The notes beneath the pieces are model-generated. The model worked only from the letters and a program-made list of their open reading frames with translations, made no database searches and was not told the origin of the DNA. From a bacterium (GTDB taxonomy: Bacteria; Chloroflexota; Dormibacteria; Dormibacterales; Dormibacteraceae), in contig SCQL01000001.1 of the NCBI GenBank assembly GCA_004299235.1, forward strand, positions 38,624-102,623: DNA of 64,000 nt. Reading direction: 5' to 3'. The position numbers were made by a program, and so were the translations under genes. Numbering within the stretch: the first letter of the stretch is position 1; every line of letters begins with the position of its first letter. Positions 1 through 8,572 of the stretch are shown one piece after another.

Positions 1-851
1 CCGGCGTCCCCAGCCTGCTTCGAGACGGTCGCGGTGTTGAAACCGTTCCCGCCCAGGAACTGGCCTTGCCAGCCCTGCTTGCGGGCCTCGGTCATGATCT
101 TGGCGGGGATGGCGCCCAAGGAGGTGATGAAGATCACGTCCGGCTTGAGCTGTACAGCCTGCGTCACGTAGGGCGAGAGGTCGGGCTCGCCTTTGTTGAA
201 CTTGATCGTCGCCAGGAGGTTGATGCCGTTCGAGGCGACGTTGTCCTGGACGATCTTGCCGCCGTCACTCGAGAACTTGTCGTCCTGGGCAACCAGCAGC
301 ACGCCCGTCTTGGGGTGAGAGTCGTCGACGTAGGACTTGATGTTGTCCGGGATCGCGGTCTGCTCGCCCAGGCTGTCACGGAACACGTACTTGCACGCGG
401 TCGTATCCGGGAAGTTGCAGTCGGGGACGATGTGGATGCCGGTGGTGCTGACCGCCAGGATCGGGGTCTTCAAGCTCTCGGCCAGCGGGTGCACGCCGAC
501 GGCGGAATTGGAGAGCGTGGGGCCGAGCAGGGCGAGGTCCTGGTCCTGCTGGATGGCGGTCTGCGCCAGCTGGGCCGACTGGGCCTTCAAGGAGGCGTCG
601 TCGTCGACCTTCAGCTGGATGGTGGCGCCGTTGACACCGCCGGCCGCATTGATCTGTTTGACCGCGAGATTCATCCCGTCCCGGCTCATAGGTCCGTAGA
701 CGCCCCCCGGGCCGCTGATGGAGAGGATGGCCCCGAGCTTGATCACCTTGCCCGAGTAAGAGTTGCCGCCTCCGCCACCACCGCCAGTCGAGCCACAGGC
801 CGCGACCACGATGCCCACCACCAGACAGCAAACCAAGCGCAATAGCTTCAT
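1..851 (-). CDS. ABC transporter substrate-binding lipoprotein, LivK type (3' end outside window)
   Basis: Extracytoplasmic receptor of the branched-chain amino acid (LivK, Peripla_BP_6) type that would deliver a solute to an ABC importer. Reading down from the ATG at 851 gives a basic start, a hydrophobic segment and a lipobox ending VVAACGS, so Cys17 is the likely lipidated residue. A glycine-rich linker follows, then the family's first strand (IKLGAILSISGPGG) and an LAVKQINAAGGVNG segment. About 283 codons are present; the C-terminal lobe continues beyond position 1. The ligand cannot be told from sequence, and the permease and ATPase genes are not in the window. Several other-frame ORFs overlap here but do not resemble proteins. 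Confidence 0.85.
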   Translation of the reverse strand, partial: MKLLRLVCCLVVGIVVAACGSTGGGGGGGNSYSGKVIKLGAILSISGPGGVYGPMSRDGMNLAVKQINAAGGVNGATIQLKVDDDASLKAQSAQLAQTAIQQDQDLALLGPTLSNSAVGVHPLAESLKTPILAVSTTGIHIVPDCNFPDTTACKYVFRDSLGEQTAIPDNIKSYVDDSHPKTGVLLVAQDDKFSSDGGKIVQDNVASNGINLLATIKFNKGEPDLSPYVTQAVQLKPDVIFITSLGAIPAKIMTEARKQGWQGQFLGGNGFNTATVSKQAGDA

Positions 852-912
852 CTCTTTCCCTCAAAAATGGCCTGTTGGCGTTGCTTAACGTACCAAACCG
901 GCGGCCAGGGCC

Positions 913-1872
913 CTAGGTGAGCTCCACCGGCACGACTTCCAATGTGACCAGGTTGTCGGCGCGCACGATCGTCAGCGCCAGCTTCGACCCGATGCGCGCT
1001 TCGACCATCAACCGCTGCAGGTCACCCGCCTTGGCGACGGGGGTGTCGCCGACGGAGACGATGATGTCGCCGCTGTGCAACGCCGCCTGCGACGCGGGGC
1101 TGCCGCTCACGACTTCCTGCACCTCGACCCCGGCCTTGCGTCCCACACGCTGCCCGGCGGCCGGACTCAGCGCGCGCGTTCCTCCCGCGATTCCCAAATA
1201 GGCCCGGCGCACGCGTCCGTTGCGCATCAAAGCGGAGAGGATCGCCTGCGTCGTGGCGTTCATCGGCACCGCCAAGCCCAACCCCATCCCGGCGACGGCG
1301 GTGTTGACCCCGATCAGCTGCGCCTGCCAATCGGCGAGTGCGCCTCCGGAGTTGCCGGGATTCAGCGCCGCGTCGGTCTGGATGACGTCCTCGATGAAGC
1401 GGCGATGCCCGTTGCCGTCGGCGGTCGCCAGCGAGCGGCCTAACCCGCTGACGACCCCCGACGTGACGGACCCGGAAAATCCCATGGGGTTGCCGATGGC
1501 GACGACCAGCTGACCGACGCGCAGGTGGTCGGCGTTGCCGATGCGCACCGGCGCGAGCGTCGCCGCGCGGGCGCGCGCCACGGCGAGGTCCGACAGCGGG
1601 TCGGCGCCGACCACGTCGACGTCGTACTCGGTGCCGTCGAGGAAGGATGCGCTCGCGGACCCGGCCTGGGCGACGACGTGCGCCGAGGTCACCAGGAAAC
1701 CGTCGGGGGTGATGGCCACACCCGAGCCGGCGCCGCCACCGGGGCGCCCAGGCCGGCCGATGCGAAGGCTGGCGACGGACGGGAGGACGCGTTCCGCGAC
1801 CGCGGTGACGGTGGTCGAGTAGGCGTCGAGCGCGTCGCGCTCGGTTGGCATCACGGTCGCATGCTCGCCCAT
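913..1872 (-). CDS. HtrA/DegP-like serine protease with PDZ domain
   Basis: Trypsin-fold protease for protein quality control. The catalytic triad is visible: His65 in TSAHVV, Asp95 in DPLSDLAVA and Ser175 in NPGNSGGAL. Residues 220-319 form one PDZ domain (AGVEVQEVVSGSPA, GDIIVSVGDTPV). At 319 residues it has the single-PDZ HtrA layout, but the N-terminus (MGEHATVMPTERDAL) shows no signal peptide or membrane anchor, unlike DegP/DegS. It may therefore be cytoplasmic or exported by an unrecognised route. It is followed at 851 by a receptor gene on the same strand, with about 60 bases between. Family assignment is strong; location is uncertain. Confidence 0.88.
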   Translation of the reverse strand: MGEHATVMPTERDALDAYSTTVTAVAERVLPSVASLRIGRPGRPGGGAGSGVAITPDGFLVTSAHVVAQAGSASASFLDGTEYDVDVVGADPLSDLAVARARAATLAPVRIGNADHLRVGQLVVAIGNPMGFSGSVTSGVVSGLGRSLATADGNGHRRFIEDVIQTDAALNPGNSGGALADWQAQLIGVNTAVAGMGLGLAVPMNATTQAILSALMRNGRVRRAYLGIAGGTRALSPAAGQRVGRKAGVEVQEVVSGSPASQAALHSGDIIVSVGDTPVAKAGDLQRLMVEARIGSKLALTIVRADNLVTLEVVPVELT

Positions 1873-1952
1873 GCTGTTACAAGATTACCCAGCAACGGAC
1901 AAGTTAAACCTGGGCGGTTGCGGAGGCGCCGCCAGTGGCAGCGGCCGCCGCG

Positions 1953-3029
1953 CTACGCCGGGTAGACGGAGATTTCGGTGGCTTTGACCGCCACCCACGT
2001 CTCGGCGCCGGTCTCGAGCCTGAGCTCGCGCACCGCGGCGGGCGTCACCTCCGCCACCAGTGACACGGGCCCGCTGACGCGCACCCTGACGCGATCGCCG
2101 TGAAGGTCGATCTCCTCGGCGCGGCCGCGCCAGACGTTGCGGGGAGTGCCCTCGGGCCGCGACGGGTAGAGGGCCACCGCGCGGGGATGGATGACGGCGA
2201 AGACGTCGCCCTCGCCCGCCTCGGGCGCCGTCAACAAGCCTCCTCCCGTCAATTCGATGTGGTCGCCGTGGGCATGGCCGCGAAGCAGGTTGACCCCGGC
2301 AAGGTCGGCGACGAAGCGCGACCTCGGGCGCGCGGTGACCTCGCCCGGAGCTCCGCTCTGAACGATGCGGCCGGCCTCGAGCACCACCAGCCGGTCGGCG
2401 AGGGCGATCGCCTCCAGCGGATCGTGCGTCACCAGCAGCCGCACGCCATTGAAGGCGGCGAGCTGCAGCGAAAGCTCGCGACGGACCTCGGCGCGCACGG
2501 TGACGTCGAGCGCGGACAGCGGTTCGTCCAGCAGGAGCAGCCCGGGCTCGGTCGCCAGCGTCCGCAGGAGGGCGACGCGTTGCGCCTGGCCGCCGGAGAG
2601 TGAGCGTGGCATCGAGCCCGCTCTGTCGCCGAGCCCGGCTCGGTTCAGCCAGGTGCGCGCGACCGCGGCCGCGTCATGCCGGCCTTGCGCACGCAGCCCG
2701 AACGCGACGTTGTCGAGCACCGTCAGGTGAGGGAAGAGGACGTGGTCTTGGAATACGAGCCCGACGCGACGCCGCTCGGTGGGCACGTGCACGTTCGTCG
2801 CGGAATCCTCGAGGACCTCGCCGCCGAGCTCGACGCGACCTTCCACCGGTATCAATCCGGCGAGCGCGCGCAGAAGCGTCGTCTTGCCGGCGCCATTGGG
2901 TCCCAGGACGGCGACCGTTTCGCCCGCCGCCACGGCGAGGTCCACGTCGAGGGCAAAACCCGCGCGCTTGACGCGCAGGCGCGCGGACAGGCTTTGAAGG
3001 CGCGCCGTTGGCGCCCCTACCGTGCTCAC
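1953..3029 (-). CDS. modC: molybdate ABC transporter ATP-binding protein ModC
   Basis: ATPase that powers molybdate (or tungstate) import. Walker A GPNGAGKT is at residues 43-50, the signature LSGGQ at 144-148, Walker B LLLLDEP at 164-170 and the switch histidine at 202. Residues from about 290 form a TOBE/Mop-like domain (VRVRVSGPVSLVAEVTPAAV) that may bind oxyanion and regulate transport. At 358 residues it matches ModC. Its start overlaps the end of modB by 4 bases, so the two are translationally coupled, and the order regulator-modA-modB-modC makes it the last gene of the operon. Confidence 0.92.
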   Translation of the reverse strand: MSTVGAPTARLQSLSARLRVKRAGFALDVDLAVAAGETVAVLGPNGAGKTTLLRALAGLIPVEGRVELGGEVLEDSATNVHVPTERRRVGLVFQDHVLFPHLTVLDNVAFGLRAQGRHDAAAVARTWLNRAGLGDRAGSMPRSLSGGQAQRVALLRTLATEPGLLLLDEPLSALDVTVRAEVRRELSLQLAAFNGVRLLVTHDPLEAIALADRLVVLEAGRIVQSGAPGEVTARPRSRFVADLAGVNLLRGHAHGDHIELTGGGLLTAPEAGEGDVFAVIHPRAVALYPSRPEGTPRNVWRGRAEEIDLHGDRVRVRVSGPVSLVAEVTPAAVRELRLETGAETWVAVKATEISVYPA

Positions 3030-3811
3030 AGCGCGCCCAGCCAGCGCTCCCGCATGCCGACCAGGATCGCCAGCGAGACGGTTAGGAGGATGAGGCTCAA
3101 GACGATCGCGCTCTCGGGATGCGTCTCGAGCGCGACGTAGACGGCGATCGGCATCGTCTGCGTCCGCCCCGGGAGATTGCCCGCGAAGGTGATCGTGGCG
3201 CCGAACTCGCCGAGCGCCCGCGCCCAGCAGAGCACCGCGCCGGAGAAGATCGCCGGCCGCAGCAGCGGGAGCGTGACGCGAGCGAACACCATCCAGCCCC
3301 CTGCGCCGAGCGCGCGCGCCGCTTCCTCGTAGCGCTGGTCGAGAGAGCGCAGGCCGGCTTCGACCGCGATGACGAGGAAGGGCATGGCGACGAAGGTCTC
3401 CGCGATGACGGCGGCGGCGGTCGTGAAGGGGATCTGGATGCCGAACCCCGCGTAGAGAAGAGAGCCGACCAGGCCGCGGCGCCCGAAGGCGAGCAGCAGG
3501 GCGACCCCTCCGACCACGGGGGGAAGGACCATCGGCAGCGTCGTGAGGGCGCGAAGGAGGTTGCGCAGGGTGCCGTGCGTCCTGGCCAGGACGAGGGCAA
3601 GGGGGATGCCGAGCAGCATGGCGACCGCGGTGGCGGCAAGCGAGCAGAAAAGCGAGAGGCCCAGCGCGGTGAGCGTCTGGGGGGCGCTGATCGCGCTGAT
3701 CGCCTGGTTCCAGGGAGCGCGGACGATCAGGCCGGCGAGGGGGAGGACGAAGAGAAGGAGTCCCAGCGCCGCCAGCAGCTTGAGGGGCGCCGGTACCCGG
3801 GTGGAGTTCAC
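3026..3811 (-). CDS. modB: molybdate ABC transporter permease ModB
   Basis: Inner-membrane channel subunit for molybdate uptake. The 261 residues contain about five or six hydrophobic segments, and the EAA loop that docks on the ATPase is at about 162-185 (EEAARALGAGGWMVFARV). A GEFGATITFAGNLPGRT segment close to the C-terminus is typical of ModB. It overlaps modA upstream and modC downstream by 4 bases each, so the three are one transcriptional and translational unit. Confidence 0.92.
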   Translation of the reverse strand: MNSTRVPAPLKLLAALGLLLFVLPLAGLIVRAPWNQAISAISAPQTLTALGLSLFCSLAATAVAMLLGIPLALVLARTHGTLRNLLRALTTLPMVLPPVVGGVALLLAFGRRGLVGSLLYAGFGIQIPFTTAAAVIAETFVAMPFLVIAVEAGLRSLDQRYEEAARALGAGGWMVFARVTLPLLRPAIFSGAVLCWARALGEFGATITFAGNLPGRTQTMPIAVYVALETHPESAIVLSLILLTVSLAILVGMRERWLGAL

Positions 3812-4581
3812 ACTCCTTCGAAGCCGGCCGCTTTCAGGATCGCCTGGCCGCCGGCCGACAGGACGAAGCCGAGGAACGCGTTGGCGCCCGAGGGGTTGGA
3901 GGCCGACTTGAGGACCGCGATCGGATAGTCGGCGATCACGTTCTGGCCGTCCGGGATCGAAATCCCGTCGACCTGGCCGCTGGTGGCGATGTCGCTGACG
4001 TACACGATCCCCGCATCGGCTTCACCCAGTGCGACCTTGCTCAGCACCCCCGTGACCTGGGGCTCGAGGCTGGCGGGATGAACCGTGACGTGCCCCCTGG
4101 CCAACGCCTGCTGCGCGTATTTGCCGGCCGGGACGGAAGGATCCGCCAGCACCACGACCAGGCCTGGGCGGGCGAGGTCGGCGAGGCTGTGGATGCCCTT
4201 GGGGTTGCCGCGCTCGACCGCGATCTCAAGCCGGTTATGGGCGAAGACGTGCGACGAGCCCGAGATCAGTCCGCTCGAATCGACCGTGGCCATGTGCATC
4301 ACGTCGGCGGAGGCGAACACGTCCGCCTGCGCTCCCTGCGCCAGCTGAGCGGTGAGGGTCTGCGAGCCCGCGTAGTTGAACGTGGTCGTGATGTTCTGCT
4401 GCGCCTGGAGCTGCCTGGCGATCTTGTCGAAAGCGGGTTGCAGGGATGAGGCGGCGAAGACCGTCAGGGTGGACGGCGAAGGTGTCACGCCGCAAGCGGC
4501 CTGCTTGCAGCCGCCGGTCTCGCCGCCGCCACACGCGACCGTCAACGTGCAGGCGAGCAGTGCGATCAGCCCCTTAAGCAC
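3808..4581 (-). CDS. modA: molybdate-binding lipoprotein ModA
   Basis: Extracytoplasmic molybdate receptor. A signal peptide ends in a lipobox (LTVAC, Cys17) and is followed by a Cys/Gly-rich linker. The mature protein has the ModA hallmarks: FAASSLQPAFDKI early on, then YAGSQTLTAQLAQGAQADVFASAD, which contributes oxyanion-binding serines, and later ADAGIVYVSD. Its 257 residues match the family. It overlaps the upstream HTH-TOBE regulator gene by 8 bases and modB by 4 bases. Confidence 0.93.
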   Translation of the reverse strand: MLKGLIALLACTLTVACGGGETGGCKQAACGVTPSPSTLTVFAASSLQPAFDKIARQLQAQQNITTTFNYAGSQTLTAQLAQGAQADVFASADVMHMATVDSSGLISGSSHVFAHNRLEIAVERGNPKGIHSLADLARPGLVVVLADPSVPAGKYAQQALARGHVTVHPASLEPQVTGVLSKVALGEADAGIVYVSDIATSGQVDGISIPDGQNVIADYPIAVLKSASNPSGANAFLGFVLSAGGQAILKAAGFEGV

Positions 4582-4969
4582 CGGGCAGCTCCACGCCGAC
4601 GTTGGTCGACTTCACGACTGCGACGGCCGGCATCCCCGGCTTGAGGTCGAGCTCGTCGACCGCTTCGCGGGTGAGGAGGGAGACCAGGCGGTGGGGCCCG
4701 GCCTGGATCTCGACCTGGGCCGCGACCTTGTCCTTGATGACGCGGGTCACGATGCCGGGAAAGCGATTGCGAGCCGATTGGGCGACGAAGACCTCGGGCG
4801 CCTGGGCGCGCTTGGGCTTGGCGACTCGAGCGAGGGAAGCGCCGTCGATCAGCCGCTGGCCGCCTGAGCTGCGGACCGCGAGCAGCCGGCCGTCATCGAC
4901 CATGCGCCGGACGGTGTCGGCGCCGACCCCGAGCATCTTGGCGGCCTGCCCCAGCCGATAGCTAGGCAT
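4574..4969 (-). CDS. HTH-TOBE (molbindin-like) regulator of the mod operon
   Basis: A 131-residue two-domain protein. Residues 1-50 resemble an excisionase/MerR-type helix-turn-helix (YRLGQAAKMLGVGADTVRRMV). Residues 60-131 form one TOBE/Mop domain of the molybdate-binding type (NRFPGIVTRVIKDKVAAQVEI, then LTREAVDELDLKPG). This is the arrangement of small molybdenum-responsive proteins that replace ModE in many high-GC bacteria. It is the first gene of the operon and overlaps modA by 8 bases. Function as an oxyanion sensor and autoregulator is inferred from domains and position. Confidence 0.85.
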   Translation of the reverse strand: MPSYRLGQAAKMLGVGADTVRRMVDDGRLLAVRSSGGQRLIDGASLARVAKPKRAQAPEVFVAQSARNRFPGIVTRVIKDKVAAQVEIQAGPHRLVSLLTREAVDELDLKPGMPAVAVVKSTNVGVELPGA

Positions 4970-4979
4970 TCGGCTTCGA

Positions 4980-5010
4980 ATCCTAGCAGGAGCGAGGTTC
5001 GCCTAGCATC
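4980..5010 (-). promoter_or_regulatory. candidate operator repeats upstream of the mod operon
   Basis: On the minus strand the heptamer TGCTAGG occurs twice, at 4982-4988 and 5002-5008, exactly 20 bases apart (about two helical turns). A related GCTAGGCA on the plus strand lies at 4961-4968, just inside the first gene, and a palindromic CCTAGG lies at 5099-5104. Same-face direct repeats directly before an autoregulator gene suggest its binding site. No promoter match is clear, so this is suggestive only. Confidence 0.35.
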
Positions 5011-5169
5011 TCCCCTGCGACCAGGCACGGCCCCACTTCGCGGGCCCTCCCTTCCCGTTCGGGCCCCTCCCCCAACCCGACTCACCGTACTCCAGCAGCC
5101 TAGGTTCGGCCCAGGTCGAATACCACCCTGCCGGTTAAGGGCACAAAACCCGGCGCGACCTCTGAAGTG

Positions 5170-5598
5170 TCAGGCCGGGTGGACGAGCTCCAGGCGTGCG
5201 GCGCGGTAAAACCAGAACGTGATCAACAGGATCGCCCCGTCGACGGCGAAATTGGCCAGGAAGGCATAGGGAAAGCCGCCGGACACGAAGAGCACCAGCG
5301 AAGTCAGGGAGCTCGATGCCTTGGCCAGCATCAGAAACTGCACCGGCTGGGCCGCGATCTTCACGCCTCGCTGTGCGACCCACGAGAACGCCGCCACCAG
5401 GACCATGTAGGGCGCGGCCAGCGTCAGCCAGAAATCCTGGCCGGCGTTGAGCGCCACCACCTCGTGCATGCCCAACGCTCGCGCGCCGGTGTTCAGGACG
5501 CGCACGGTCACGTAGGGAAAGACGAGGAAGTCGATCGCGCCCAGCGCGAAGACCACCGCCCACACGCGCAGCAGGAGCCGGAGTCGTGCCGTCGCCAT
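5170..5598 (-). CDS. small polytopic membrane protein, unknown function
   Basis: A 142-residue protein starting at MATARLRLL. The longer frame to 5718 would run into the divergent GMC gene, so this start is preferred. Four hydrophobic segments are visible (VWAVVFALGAIDFLVF, LAAPYMVLVAAFSWVA, SSSLTSLVLFVSGGFPYAF, FAVDGAILLITFWFY). The spacing resembles small four-helix membrane proteins, but I do not recognise a family. It is transcribed away from the oxidoreductase at 5621 with 22 bases between starts, so the two may share a promoter region. Confidence 0.65.
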   Translation of the reverse strand: MATARLRLLLRVWAVVFALGAIDFLVFPYVTVRVLNTGARALGMHEVVALNAGQDFWLTLAAPYMVLVAAFSWVAQRGVKIAAQPVQFLMLAKASSSLTSLVLFVSGGFPYAFLANFAVDGAILLITFWFYRAARLELVHPA

Positions 5599-5620
5599 GG
5601 CGCAGCCATAATCGCACGGC

Positions 5621-7531
5621 ATGCCCTTGACGTCCGCGAGACGATCGACCCTGGCCGCGCTGGCGGACGCGATCCTGCCTGTGGGCGGCGCTCTGAAGCC
5701 GGGCGCGGCCGATATCAACGTCGCCGGGCAGATCGACGCCTACCTCGACCGCTGCTCACCCGGCACCCGCCGCACGGTCGATCTCATGCTGACCGCCTTC
5801 AACCTCTCTTCGATCGCGAGCCACCATCTCCGGCCCTTCCGGCAGCTGCCGGCTCCCGCGCGCGAGGCTTACGTCCTCGGCTGTGAGACCTCGCGCATCC
5901 GTCAGCGTCGCGAGACCCTGGTCGCGCTGAGGGCGCTGGTCCTCATGTTCTTCTGCTCGGACGATCGCATCAAGCCGCTCATCGGCCACGACGCCCAGCC
6001 CTTCAAGAAGGTCGAGAGCGATCCCGGCATCGTGCAACTCGCGGTGGAGGAGCCGGAGCGCGGTTTCTACGACACCGCGGACGTCGTCGTCGTCGGCAGC
6101 GGCGCGGGCGGCGCGGTGGCGGCCAGGCACCTGGCTGAAGCCGGCCTCAGGGTGATCGTGCTCGAGGAGGGCGAGCACTTCGACCGCCGCGACTTCAGCG
6201 GCCCCACAACGGAGCGGTTGCGTCGCTTCTATCGCGGCAACGGGCTCACGTTCACCATCGGGCTGCCCACGATCTCGCTTCCCATCGGCCGGGGAGTGGG
6301 GGGCACGACGCTCATCAACTCCGGTACGTGCTTCCGCACGCCCGATTTCGTCCTCGACGCGTGGGGCATCGACCGCGAGGAGATGGCGCCGCTGTTCGAC
6401 GAGGTCGAGAAGATCCTTCACGTCGCGCCCGTCGGGGCCGACATCATGGGCGCCAACGGCGAAGTGATGGACGCGGGCCGCCGCGAGCTCGGCTACAGCG
6501 GCGGCCCCATCCGCCGCAACGCCCGCGGCTGCCATGGCTCCGGCGTGTGCGCCTTCGGTTGTCCGCTCGACGCCAAGCTGGGCATGCACGTCACCTACCT
6601 CCCGCTTGCCGCCCAGGCCGGCGCCCGCATCATCAGCGGCTGCCGCGTCGGCGGGATCGTGATCGAGGATGGGCGAGCGGTCGGGGTGAAAGGATCGATC
6701 CTCGACCCCGAGACGGGCGCCGTGCAGCGTGATGCTCGTTTCGAGGTCCGGGCGAAGTCCGTGGTTCTCGCCGCGGGTGCCGTTTACACGCCCGTCATGC
6801 TCATGCACCAGCGCCTGGCCAATTCGAGCGGCCAGGTCGGCCGCAACCTGCGCATCCACCCTGGCTGCGGCGTGCTGGGGGTCTTCGACCGCGACCTGCA
6901 CGCCTGGAAGGGCGTGATGCAGAGTTACTACGTTGACGAGCGGCTGCGTGACGGCATCCTGGTCGAGGCCACGTATCCGCCTCCTGGGGTCGGCTACAGC
7001 ACGGGCGGCATCAGCGGTAACGGAACCGATCTCAAGGACATGCTCGCGCGCTACAAGCAGACGGCCGCGGCCGGGCTGATCATCTCCGACACGGGTACCG
7101 GGCGCGTGCGCTCGGCGCCCGGAGCCGGGCTCCTCATCACCTACGACCTCCACCGCAACGACCTGCGCAAGACGCTCGAAGGCATCAGGCTCGCCGCGGA
7201 AATCTACCTGGCCGCGGGAGCGGAAGAGGTCCACACGCTGCTGCCGGGGATGCCCGCGGTGCGCAAGGCGGCAGAGCTCACCGCCGTCACCGAAGGTCGC
7301 TGGACCGCCGCCGACCTGAAGCTCTCCGCCTATCACCCGATGGGCACGTGCCGCATGGGCAAGGACCCGCGGACATCGGTCGTCGACGAGCACGGCCACG
7401 CTCATGACGTACCCGGGCTCGTCATCGCGGACGCGAGCGTGCTGCCGGGCTCGACCTACGTGAATCCGCAGATCACGATCATGGCGCTGGCGGCGCGAAG
7501 CGCCCAGCGCCTCGCCGCCGAGCTCACCTGA
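5621..7531 (+). CDS. GMC-family FAD oxidoreductase with fused N-terminal helper-like domain
   Basis: Flavoprotein of the glucose-methanol-choline family that oxidises an alcohol or sterol-like substrate. The dinucleotide motif GSGAGGAVAARHL lies near residues 159-171 and is followed by VIVLEEGEHF. The GMC signature GRGVGGTTLINSG is near 226-238, and the C-terminal AYHPMGTCRMG near 570 carries the likely catalytic His. The first 150 residues (TLAALADAILPVGG..., LMFFCSDD) resemble the small gluconate 2-dehydrogenase subunit 3 / membrane-oxidoreductase helper family, here fused in front. A cysteine-containing CHGSGVCAFGCPLDAK segment is typical of the cholesterol-oxidase / long-chain alcohol oxidase branch. 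The substrate is unknown. Confidence 0.88.
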   Translation: MPLTSARRSTLAALADAILPVGGALKPGAADINVAGQIDAYLDRCSPGTRRTVDLMLTAFNLSSIASHHLRPFRQLPAPAREAYVLGCETSRIRQRRETLVALRALVLMFFCSDDRIKPLIGHDAQPFKKVESDPGIVQLAVEEPERGFYDTADVVVVGSGAGGAVAARHLAEAGLRVIVLEEGEHFDRRDFSGPTTERLRRFYRGNGLTFTIGLPTISLPIGRGVGGTTLINSGTCFRTPDFVLDAWGIDREEMAPLFDEVEKILHVAPVGADIMGANGEVMDAGRRELGYSGGPIRRNARGCHGSGVCAFGCPLDAKLGMHVTYLPLAAQAGARIISGCRVGGIVIEDGRAVGVKGSILDPETGAVQRDARFEVRAKSVVLAAGAVYTPVMLMHQRLANSSGQVGRNLRIHPGCGVLGVFDRDLHAWKGVMQSYYVDERLRDGILVEATYPPPGVGYSTGGISGNGTDLKDMLARYKQTAAAGLIISDTGTGRVRSAPGAGLLITYDLHRNDLRKTLEGIRLAAEIYLAAGAEEVHTLLPGMPAVRKAAELTAVTEGRWTAADLKLSAYHPMGTCRMGKDPRTSVVDEHGHAHDVPGLVIADASVLPGSTYVNPQITIMALAARSAQRLAAELT

Positions 7532-8506
7532 TCAGGCCAACAGGGGCACCCCGGCCACCGCGGTCTCAGACGCGTACTCGAAGGCAGCGGCTGCCGGCCG
7601 GCTGATCCGCACCAGCGGTTCGTCGTGGCGCGTGAGCCGCAGCGAAAGGTCGGCGACCTCGGTGTGGTAACAGAATCGCGTGCCGCCCCGAGGATCCGTG
7701 TACGTCACACCGATGAGGTCTTCCCGCCTCGGCCTCACGGTCACGCTGAGCTCCCGTTCGCCGAGCCGGGCATGCGCCGTCCACGACTCCGGCGAGATGG
7801 GTCCGCGTGTCCGCAGCACCCGGATCGGCCCGTTGAAAAGGAAGCGGTGGTCTCGGGCGTGGGCGCCAACCGCCGTCCCGACGAGGACGCGCCCCAACCG
7901 CGACCGCACCCGCGACGTCGCGCCGTCGAGCCAGAAGTCGTCGCCCGCGGCAAAGCCCCAATTCCACTCCAGCGCATGGCTCGAGCCCCACGTGTGCTGC
8001 TGACCGCCGGGCGCGTGCTCGAGGTGGTGCGTCTGCCCGTTGATCTCGATCGTGCCCGAAATCCTCAGCGCCGGCTGCACCCCGATGTTGGCGACGGTCG
8101 ACAGCATCTGCCAGCCTGGGCGCAGAAATGGAAAGGGCGGTTCGCGCGAGTCCCAACGCAGGTCCCAGCGCGCACTGCCGCGCTCGCTGTGAAGCTGGCC
8201 CGAGCATCCATTCCGCATCATCAGCGCACCGTTGAGTCGCAGCACAAACGGCCGTGATTCAACCCGCAGCGCCCGCAGCGGGAAGACCACCTTGGCTCCC
8301 CAGTTGGCGCCGGGGTCGTCGTGATCGAAGCTGAACGCCCACAGCGCTGAATGCGCCTGGGCATCGACTCCGGGCGCCGGGTTGAGAGTCGAATACCGGA
8401 TCCAGTAGCCGCGCCGCTGCGCCGGCTCGGCCACCGTCACGTACCAGGCCTCGTAAGTCCCGGTCCGATCCTGACAGCGAGCGGCGTTGGCCGCATCCGG
8501 ATTCAT
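7532..8506 (-). CDS. putative lipocalin-fold protein (AttH/CrtC or tocopherol-cyclase-like)
   Basis: A 324-residue soluble protein with no signal peptide. It is rich in Trp, His and beta-strand patterns (GYWIRYSTLN, LWAFSFDHDD, HLEHAPGGQQHTWGSSHALEWNWGFA). The WGSSHALEWNW stretch followed by FWLDGATSRVRSR recalls the double-lipocalin proteins related to hydroxyneurosporene hydratase (CrtC), AttH and tocopherol cyclase. Its stop codon abuts the stop of the convergent GMC gene with no gap. Assignment is by pattern only, and a lipid or terpenoid substrate is inferred from the family resemblance. Confidence 0.55.
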   Translation of the reverse strand: MNPDAANAARCQDRTGTYEAWYVTVAEPAQRRGYWIRYSTLNPAPGVDAQAHSALWAFSFDHDDPGANWGAKVVFPLRALRVESRPFVLRLNGALMMRNGCSGQLHSERGSARWDLRWDSREPPFPFLRPGWQMLSTVANIGVQPALRISGTIEINGQTHHLEHAPGGQQHTWGSSHALEWNWGFAAGDDFWLDGATSRVRSRLGRVLVGTAVGAHARDHRFLFNGPIRVLRTRGPISPESWTAHARLGERELSVTVRPRREDLIGVTYTDPRGGTRFCYHTEVADLSLRLTRHDEPLVRISRPAAAAFEYASETAVAGVPLLA

Positions 8507-8572
8507 CTATGACCTGCGCCCTTACGAATTCTTCACATCCGGGTGATGCCATGCCTGGAACGCCCGGATTGA

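Noticed and set aside
5756..7405. 549-residue minus-strand frame opposite the GMC oxidoreductase
   Set aside because: Antisense shadow with no motif; the plus-strand protein has all GMC signatures.
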